26,649 nucleotides of DNA from Sphaeroforma arctica JP610. Taxonomy: Eukaryota > Opisthokonta > Ichthyosporea > Ichthyophonida. A program made the position numbers and the translations under genes. The stretch covers positions 14,949 to 41,597 of the forward strand of contig NW_014040232.1 in NCBI RefSeq assembly GCF_001186125.1, in the 5' to 3' direction. This document shows, in pieces, positions 19,490-26,649 of this stretch; the stretch's first letter is position 1; each line of letters starts with the position of its first letter. The notes below the pieces were generated by a model, which did not search any database, was not told where the DNA came from, and saw only the letters and a list, made by a program, of their open reading frames with translations.

Positions 19490-20260
19490 GAGGATATAAT
19501 CTACAGCAAACTTGTTTAGCAGTCTGTTCCTCCCCTAGATTGTTTTCGATTGATTCGGGTAGAGGATTGGGAACGATAGTCGTGAGCGTGGAGCTTGTGT
19601 GGCGGGAATATGTCCGCCATTGTGTGCTTTTGGCTGATATGTCAACAATTCTATCATATGTATTAACATACTGTGGACAGATGACACCTTATGTGTGAAT
19701 ATTAAGTAGTGAAGACGAATATTATGATTAAGGTGCTTGTTAGTGACCATCTCATTAATGACATAAATAGCCGATTAATTGTGACAACGGAGGGGAGCGT
19801 GCTCGTTCTGTGTGAATTTTATCTCGCTTGAGATGTTGCGAAGTCATTGAATACTTTTACATGGATGCTTCTGGCGCCGCGTAGTGTTCTGCTTCAGCTG
19901 AGCTGGTCGTGACGGTCTGCGAATTGACGTTTTACCTTCCAGACAACAAGGGCCGCCATTGATGCGGAGGACATAACCGCTGGTGGAGCGTCGTGTCGTG
20001 TGTCAGGGCAGGCAGTATTTATAGGTTAAATCAAGATTGAGTGTTCCTTTATGGTATCGAAGAATACGGACTGCCGCTGTACAGTAGTCACGGGAGAGGT
20101 TTGTCATGTATCGGGACATAGTTGTTGTGGTCTAAACTGAGTTTGTTTACAGGTGGTTGTGCTGGTAAGCACTATCAGGCCGAGTGAAGACAGAAAGATA
20201 CTGGACGGCCCTTATTAATTCTCTGTAGGAGCATGGATTATGGTATAAAAGGTCGTTCAT
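19490..20260. other. Noncoding stretch with no feature seen
   Basis: Frames are short on both strands. I see no repeat, RNA or splice structure that I can support. Confidence 0.4.
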
Positions 20261-20267
20261 TTATATC

Positions 20268-20665
20268 ATGGATAGTGTGAGCAATGGTCTCGGTGCTGTG
20301 TGGGAATCGCTGAGATGGAATGTGAGTCATCGGGCGTGCGTATACATACACCTAGGAGCCATGATGCGGGCTGTTCAGGTCCTTACAACTGAATTCCTGG
20401 GAGAAAAAGTCTTTGAAATCTTGTACATCACTCTGTCGCTTACCACAGACAAAAATGTCTGTCGTCGACATAGAGAAGGATGATGTACAAAAAGTCGGTT
20501 TCAGTCTATGATGAACATGCACGGGTCAAAGGTACTTTAGTGAAATCCTATGCCGAAAGGCTTAGACTTGTTGAGGGCATGCCAGAGTCTACCGGATTGT
20601 TTCAAGCCGTACAGGATTTTCTTCAAGGAGAGAATGGAATCATCGGGCAGGCCAACAGCACTTGA
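20268..20665 (+). other. Two short overlapping ORFs of unknown nature
   Basis: 20268-20483 (71 codons, MDSVSNGLGAVWESLRWNVS) and 20480-20665 (61 codons, with ERLRLVEGMPESTGLFQAVQ). The second has protein-like composition but no recognised family. Both sit in the decayed half of the window and may be debris. Confidence 0.2.
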
Positions 20666-21107
20666 ATCTTTCGGCGAGCGCATATACAGCAGCGTCAACA
20701 TCCATATGCTCGACAAGCCTGACCTGTGTTGCAGAAACGGCTAACACTGTTCGGAGCAATTCATACAAACATGTTGGAGTAAATTTTTCATCATAATTGA
20801 CGCCTGGGATTGCATGAATTATACGCTAAACCCTAAAACCTCAATCATTCTGATTTTGAAAACACATTTGCTAGTAATAATGAAGCATCATCGGTCACAT
20901 TCACTGGGTTGCGTAGGTCATAGGTGCCGGACTTGTGGAGACTCGTCAATTCAACTTTGATGGCTCGCGTCAAAGATCCGCATCGTTACCACGGAGAGCC
21001 TCTAAGATGGTTGTAGGGGTAGGTAGGGGTTCCTGAATGGCTGCACAGACCGTGTATAGTGCCTTTACGGTTGTAATAGCCGGGCCTTCACACTAGACTC
21101 TATGATA

Positions 21108-21156
21108 AACGTACTCTTAAGCAGTACGTATACTAAAAACGTACTCTTAATAGTAC
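21108..21156. repeat. AAACGTACTCTTAA direct repeat
   Basis: The 13-base core AACGTACTCTTAA occurs at 21108 and 21138 (30-base offset), each followed by AGTAC; GTAC...GTAC makes each copy partly palindromic. Confidence 0.6.
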
Positions 21157-21288
21157 AAGGAACTTAAGTTTGCTAAATGGTTTTTAATGGTTTTATTAAT
21201 TAATGCCTTTTCCATTATACATATCAGATATTTGGACAAAGCCATTAAAAGGCCCCAGTAAAATACCAAACATAGGAGTTGGTCTAGT

Positions 21289-21308
21289 TAGTTCTATTAA
21301 TAGAACTA
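21289..21308. repeat. Perfect 20-base palindrome
   Basis: TAGTTCTATT followed directly by its reverse complement AATAGAACTA, with no loop. Such a site could bind a dimeric protein or be chance in AT-rich DNA. Confidence 0.7.
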
Positions 21309-21652
21309 TGTTTACTTTCCAACTTTATGTATATCTGAAGACTTCGGTAGCGAGATGGCTCAACCGAATATAGGTTTTTATGGACTATTAACGTTACCTA
21401 GTTGATCCTCCGATCAGCCAATCAGATGTGCCAGTCTGATGAAGGCTACGTCGGTAATTCTTGATAAGTGGCAAGTTATTGGTTAAGATAATAACTAAGG
21501 ATATCAAGAGTATTTTTTTCTTCTTTTTTTTTCTACAGATAGGATTTTATGAGTCTCTCAGATTCGCCCCAGCGAAACATACCATAGTTTCTAATAGAGC
21601 GACAACGAAACACTAAATAAAATCCCTTCGGCGGAAACAGTACTGAGAGGAT

Positions 21653-21660
21653 TATATATA
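21653..21660 (+). promoter_or_regulatory. TATA-like sequence in a possible control region
   Basis: TATATATA followed by GGCAATG, within about 700 bases (21.1-21.8 kb) of noncoding DNA holding direct repeats and a palindrome. The layout recalls a mobile-element terminal or promoter region, but no second copy is seen in the window to prove an LTR. Confidence 0.2.
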
Positions 21661-21797
21661 GGCAATGTCTCAGCCTCACAATCCCTCAGAGTATTGCTGT
21701 TTCCACAAGGCATACCTAACTTTACTAAAATTCTCATTTCGTTTATTTACTTTGATATTTTTACGATACTTAGAATTTACCTACGCGTTTATTTACT

Positions 21798-22208
21798 CTA
21801 AGGCGTTAATATCGTCCTAATAGATCGAATTTTACACGGTCTCATTGTATATCGTTTGGTTGCTAGCACGTGTGGTATTAGAATGAGAATATCATCAGGT
21901 GGGTTGGCATCAGAAGTAAGGCGTGGTGGTGGTCGTTGACTGAGTGATTTGATGACTATTTTGGTTGTAGAGTGGGCACGTGTCACAGCAGCACGCCGAA
22001 AGTCTTCGTCGGCTTCGTTTTGTCGTTTGGCGCGCCGAAGATGGTGGGTGGCACGGGCATATTTAGCCATTAAAGTAAGTTTCTTTGTAGATGTGTCAGG
22101 GGTTACGGCACCGTCGGTGATAGTTGTCATATCAGCAATGCTCGTAGTTCTCGATGTTGGTAGAATACGTTTGAGAGACGAAGATGTAGTACTATGGACG
22201 CAGTTCAT
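21798..22208 (-). CDS. Hypothetical basic protein, 136 codons
   Basis: ATG at 22206-22208 on the minus strand, starting MNCVHSTTSSSLKRILPTSR, then a basic helical stretch (MAKYARATHHLRRAKRQNEA). No family is recognised. A perfect inverted repeat lies just upstream of its start. It could be a small host gene, a gene fragment or chance. Confidence 0.25.
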   Translation of the reverse strand: MNCVHSTTSSSLKRILPTSRTTSIADMTTITDGAVTPDTSTKKLTLMAKYARATHHLRRAKRQNEADEDFRRAAVTRAHSTTKIVIKSLSQRPPPRLTSDANPPDDILILIPHVLATKRYTMRPCKIRSIRTILTP

Positions 22209-22213
22209 TTTAT

Positions 22214-22231
22214 GGGCACGTTGACGTGCCC
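22214..22231. repeat. 18-base perfect inverted repeat
   Basis: GGGCACGT, TG, ACGTGCCC: 8-base arms and a 2-base centre, starting 6 bases upstream of the minus-strand ATG at 22208. Confidence 0.7.
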
Positions 22232-22379
22232 TGCGTATGTTTTTTGGCGAGAGCTGAAGCTAAATTCAATTCACTTTTTCAATTTTACTTATCAACGTGT
22301 TTATCACAACGTGAATGCTTTAGTATCGTATAGTCAGCATGGTTAGACTGACTACTATAGTAGCCACGATACATTTTGC

Positions 22380-24160
22380 ACGCGGGGGTGAAGAATTTTG
22401 GATACCAGTTACCCCAGAATGACAAATTCTCTTTGACGTTGGGAAAGCCAGAAGATCGGAAATTTTTCCGCCAGTTTCAACGACACCTACCCAATGTGAT
22501 TGCGACGAAACGAGACGGAAGTTTTGCAAAATTAATGTCGTACTGTATATGAGGCGCCCTACTATACTTCCCAATATTGTACTGCGTTGACAGTATAAGA
22601 CGCATTTTTGGTTTTTGACCGATAGGAATGAATTGTCCATGCTCAGATCGTCAACATCTAATGGTTCGGAGTTACCGGGCTATCAAATTATGCAGAAGGG
22701 GAGTCACTCTCCGATGGTATCTGAAGCTGAGATTCTTAGGCCTGAGGCGGATAGAATATGTAGTCAGACCGCATTCGTTGCGACAGAAAAGAACTCCCAA
22801 CAACCCCGCATGTTGTTTAACAGCCACTATTCACTTTCCCGTCTAAAGCATTGGTGCCCGTAGCTGTTCCAAAGGGCCCAGGTGACTAGAAGAATAAGTG
22901 ACTGCATGGACAGCAACATTCAAGACTTTTAACGTCGGAACTTCCGACAAGTCAATCTAGGATTGCAAACTTTACAGTTTGTTTGGAACGCGCAGAAGCA
23001 GCAATTACTATAGCTATAGTTTCTGGAAAGAATGAGTAATCTTAACTTCAGCTATACACGGCTAGACAATTTCAGTCTAGGGTATATTCTAATTCGTGCA
23101 TGGTCCAAACCGAGACGACTATAGATAGCAAGAAGTTCCTCAAGGCTGTAGATAGGTTGCCCATTGATTGAAAAGGCATACGAGACCCTATCGATACAAG
23201 TAGTTTGGCAAGCTTGTCTAGAACTTTAAAGGAGATTGGCCAGATCATGCGTATTGCAAATTTCCGAGAGAGAAAAATTGTTGGTTCAAAGCAGTCCAAC
23301 AGAGTTTCAAGCCATGATTTAAAGTATAATAAGTGGGCTAATACGAAGGCTTATGTGATGCAGCTGAAAACATAGAAAGTGAATAGCAAGGTGATCATCC
23401 ATTATTCTACGGACCCTCGACCGGAGTTATTGATAAGTATCATGATTCCTGCAGAAGAAGGAACGTCAGTGTCTCACTATCTACTGGATTTAGATACACA
23501 ATTAGCGCGTGCTCAAACTAAAAGGATTTTTTTTGGTCTAACTATCACCGGAAGGGTTAAAAGGTACTGTATGCAGATATGCATCAATCTTACCGAAACA
23601 AGGTTTGTGATATTTTAATTGAAGGTCCTACATTTGGTATCATATTACTCTCCGACCTGACTCGGAATGAAGTATATTCACGATCAGACCAGACTTTTGC
23701 AAAGTGTCCGAATTCTGTAGTAAGACTCACACAATCACAAAAGAAGATTGCAGCCACCGCAAATGTAAGGTCAAGAAATGGTCGTAACTTTCAATATGCG
23801 GCAGATAAATACAAAAGTTGGTGACAAGGTTGAATGTCAATCGAGCGCCAACCAAGGTGTTGATGTACACAAGAACAATGTCAAATCTCGAGGTGCCTCA
23901 GTGAACAAGTCTGTATAACAATGACAGTCGCCTAAGTCTAAGCATGAAGAAATTGAAAATTGCAGCGAATAAGATTGCAATTGGCGAATGATACAACATG
24001 AACCAAATGATCGATGGAACGGTAGACACAGAGAAATGTAAACATTTCATCGAAGTGTGTTGATGTGCTGGGACTGGAGGGTTTCACGAACATCCGTGCA
24101 AAGTTCAACCAAAGGTTGGGGTTACGTGACAAACATACCGGGTCTTGTCACTAAGGCAAA
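22380..24160 (+). mobile_element. Decayed gag-like mobile-element debris
   Basis: Plus-strand frames of 60-80 codons with protein-like composition, such as the 23379 frame (LLDLDTQLARAQTKR) and the 23579 frame. It looks like an old, heavily broken gag-type coding region, with many breaks. No enzyme domain is recognised, so the family is unproven; it might belong to the element downstream or to an independent insertion. Confidence 0.3.
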
Positions 24161-25547
24161 AGGATGCGCCGCAAACTAAGTGTATCATTCTTAATGTACG
24201 GGTTAATGAACATGGGTTGAAAACATTGTTGGATCCGGACTCACAAATTTCATGTATATCGTCATGTTACTGTAAAATAACGAATATGGTTTAAAAAAAA
24301 TAGAGATAGCCCTCAGTAGAAAGATTAATAAAGATACTTCAAACATGATTCTATATAGTTAACAGTTTATGCAGTTTATCTTCAATTACACTTGAAGTCC
24401 AACCTCTACACAGTAGTCTACATCTCCGTCAGTCTCAACCCACTCAGTGCTGCAGTTCCACACAGCATCGACAGCACCACAGTAACACCGACAGACAGTA
24501 TCAATTTGCATCAGACCTTTCCTCATCATATCGCACCTTATTGATGTCTGCGAGTTACCCCGTGAGTTCACTACATTAGAAGAGCCAAATATTACGATGC
24601 AGCATATTAGGGGGAAATATCACGTACATGACGAATTACCGGAAGCCAACCACCACCTTCATAACATCCACGAGACCATTCGTAAATTCAACCTCTCAAG
24701 TCGTGAGATCACAGTCAAGCTGTCAGCATTATTGCCACTCTTAGCGTTATTCGCAACCGCCATAATCAGCTGACAAAGAACCAGGCTGATCTCCAACAAA
24801 AATCTACACAGTACAAACAGTCAATGTTGATTTAGAGTATGACAGCAATCAACTTCGCGATCAACAACTTGCGTGATCTCAATGTGATACTTGTCCGTCT
24901 CCAATCTGTTGAAGATAAGTCTCAACAACAGGAGCAAAAGCCATTTATCATTAACATCCAGGATAGTCTCAATTCCATCCGCATCAACCTGCGTAGCCCA
25001 CTACCTTCGCTGAATGTTATGGAATTAAGCTTGCCCAATCCGGACTTGCTGCTATTGGCTATCCTAAATACAAGGACACATACAAGCGTACGTAGCCCGC
25101 CGGTTAGCAAACCTTCGGCAACTGGTTCGTCGGTCGTAAAATAGAGTTTGAACATCATGGTACACTCAATCGCCTCTATCTCAAATGCAACGTCCCAGCT
25201 GTCGGTAGCACGATTGATATGGCAGCCGATCGCAAGTGTCGTCGTATTATGATTGACTCTATTCTGAGTCCTTAGTGAATATTGCCTACAAACAGTATCC
25301 CTCTGAAGCGCCCTATGAGGTTTTCCAACACATTTGTACAACTACAAACTCTGGTGGTTATGGTTGTTTTTGGTCCGCTCTGTAAAGCCTTGTTAACTTC
25401 ATCGTAACCCGTACTACGGACCAGACAATGAAGTCCTTGGAGGCAATCAGACACATCCTATTGTATGTTGGTGAAGCAGTCCCCGGCAAGTACCTTATTT
25501 GTGCATTGCTATACAGCCTTGACGATAATTATTAGATACTTTGTATC

Positions 25548-25735
25548 GATGTCACTGACAAGAAGATCGATACTATGACAATTGATGATGTCTATAGCTA
25601 AACTCCTAAATTTGATGGCGACAACAGCTAGCTCAGATACTTCCGATGTCTTTGACAAGGAGCTCGATACTATGACGATCGATGATGTCTATAGCAAAAC
25701 TTTTGAATTTGCTGGCGACAACAGCCAGCTCGATT
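25548..25735 (+). repeat. Internal duplication of about 90 bases within the fossil gag region
   Basis: TCGATACTATGAC, GATGATGTCTATAGC and GGCGACAACAGC occur twice, about 97 bases apart, with moderate divergence. Confidence 0.85.
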
Positions 25736-26420
25736 TAATGGCTAACCCTATTGGTCTCAACGCTCTCACTATCAGCAATTATACGCCACATCAACGCCCA
25801 TGCCCCGTCTGTAAGCTCGTCGGCCATAGTATCTACTTCTGACCTACTTCTATCGGTTGCAAATATAGCTCATCCGATCTGACCACAACGCTACAGCATG
25901 CCTGAAAAACTGAAATTGCGGGATCCACAATGGTAATACAGGTACTGACGATCCCTTACCGAATAAACTCGGTATCATACTGCCGGAAGCCCATTATCAA
26001 GTACAAGCTACATATAATCGAGAAGGATCCACCAAAACCACCCTTTCAACCAAATATTTAATTGATTCAGATGCCATGACACATAAACGACAAAATACCG
26101 ACGATTGTGTGACCAATATTGAACACGGAAACTATATTGTGAAGTTCCCAAGCAAATCTCGCGTCATACTTCTCCAACGTGGCTTTATACCTGGCCTGGG
26201 TACAGTCATAGTTATGCCTCAAGCTACTCAAAACATCCTCTCAAACCGGCTCCTACAACGCCAATTACTTGCCTACAGTATGCCATAACATCGCTTTCCG
26301 GAACAAGGTGGTCAGTACAGCCTCAACAACTTCACTGCCGACGCTGTTGATACATGACATGACAAACTGGGCCATATTCATCCACGCATTATCAAGCCAA
26401 CACTGTAGCAGAATAATATA

Positions 26421-26463
26421 CTTCCCCATATTTATTTTTTACTTCCCCATAATTATTTTTCAC
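26421..26463. repeat. Short tandem duplication
   Basis: ACTTCCCCATA followed by an AT-rich run occurs twice back to back (about 21 bases each). Confidence 0.7.
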
Positions 26464-26507
26464 GACGGACCTTTGATTCAAACTTTCGCCTCCGAAACGT
26501 AAATCTC

Positions 26508-26525
26508 GGTGACCAGTAGGTCACC
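26508..26525. repeat. 18-base inverted repeat
   Basis: GGTGACC, AGTA, GGTCACC: perfect 7-base arms with a 4-base loop, beyond the last element-like coding sequence. The flank to 26649 is A/T-run rich with no gene. Confidence 0.7.
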
Positions 26526-26649
26526 AGTGTAGAACTGAATACCACTTTCAAAAAAACCCCCACAGACCCCACCAAAACGTTGACTTGAAATTTGGATTTT
26601 CAATCAAAAAAAAATATGTATATATTTTTTTTTAATATCCAGTAAGGAG

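Larger units (their letters stand above)
24400..26500 (+). mobile_element. Fossil gag-protease region of a probable Ty1/Copia-like LTR retrotransposon
   Basis: Parts in order: a gag-like helical region near 24840-25140 (FAINNLRDLNVILVRLQSVE), a duplicated gag segment at 25548-25735, a zinc-knuckle-like start CPVCKLVGH near 25800, then a retropepsin-like region near 26050-26270, where LIDSD and the later QNILSNRLLQ resemble the active-site and following hydrophobic motifs of Copia-type proteases. It is broken, with many breaks, and clearly old. No integrase or reverse transcriptase is seen before the window ends, and no LTR pair is identified. Assignment to Copia rests on the protease-region motif only. 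Confidence 0.55.

Noticed and set aside
1-26649. CRISPR array, operons or other bacterial features
   Set aside because: The tandem repeats lack unique spacers, and the genes have spliceosomal introns; this is eukaryotic DNA.

Overview
The window looks like nuclear DNA of an intron-rich single-celled eukaryote. The first 15 kb is one split gene with GT-AG introns, introns packed with TA/TG microsatellites and minisatellites, and a Gln/Pro/His-rich leader on the protein. A unicellular relative of animals such as an ichthyosporean would fit, but that is a guess; nothing here fixes the species. A run of 20 Ns at 14293-14312 shows this is a draft scaffold.

Region 1 (about 559-15206, plus strand) is a long pentatricopeptide-repeat (PPR) protein gene. 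I could join 17 exons through 16 GT-AG introns with every phase agreeing and PPR helices running across the junctions. From the first ATG (808) the joined product is 1465 residues; the open frame runs back to 559, so the true 5' end may be spliced in from further upstream. The protein has a low-complexity leader, about 17 PPR-like helical hairpins broken by disordered linkers, and a charged, lysine-rich tail. PPR proteins bind single-stranded RNA, usually in mitochondria or plastids.

The introns of this gene are the most interesting part. Several carry tandem duplications that include the splice site itself: six copies of a 3' splice region before exon 6, a doubled 3' splice region before exon 8 (the upstream copy would add 22 codons in frame), a doubled one before exon 15, a 21-copy array of 21-base units each starting with a GTATGT donor after exon 15, and a doubled donor after exon 16. 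Intron 6 also holds a diverged, still open copy of part of exon 6.

Region 2 (16194-17348, minus strand, convergent with the PPR gene) is an apparently intronless 384-codon gene. Its product is mostly disordered, with a perfect RVSF protein-phosphatase-1 docking motif near the C terminus and a single C-terminal membrane segment, so it looks like a tail-anchored PP1-binding protein.

Region 3 (about 17.4-19.0 kb) is AT-rich and noncoding, with a 51-base tandem duplication. Region 4 (about 19.0-26.6 kb) is mostly decayed sequence: short weak ORFs, palindromes, and at 24.4-26.5 kb the fossil gag-protease part of a probable Ty1/Copia-like LTR retrotransposon, preceded by further gag-like debris. 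No rRNA, tRNA or CRISPR was found.
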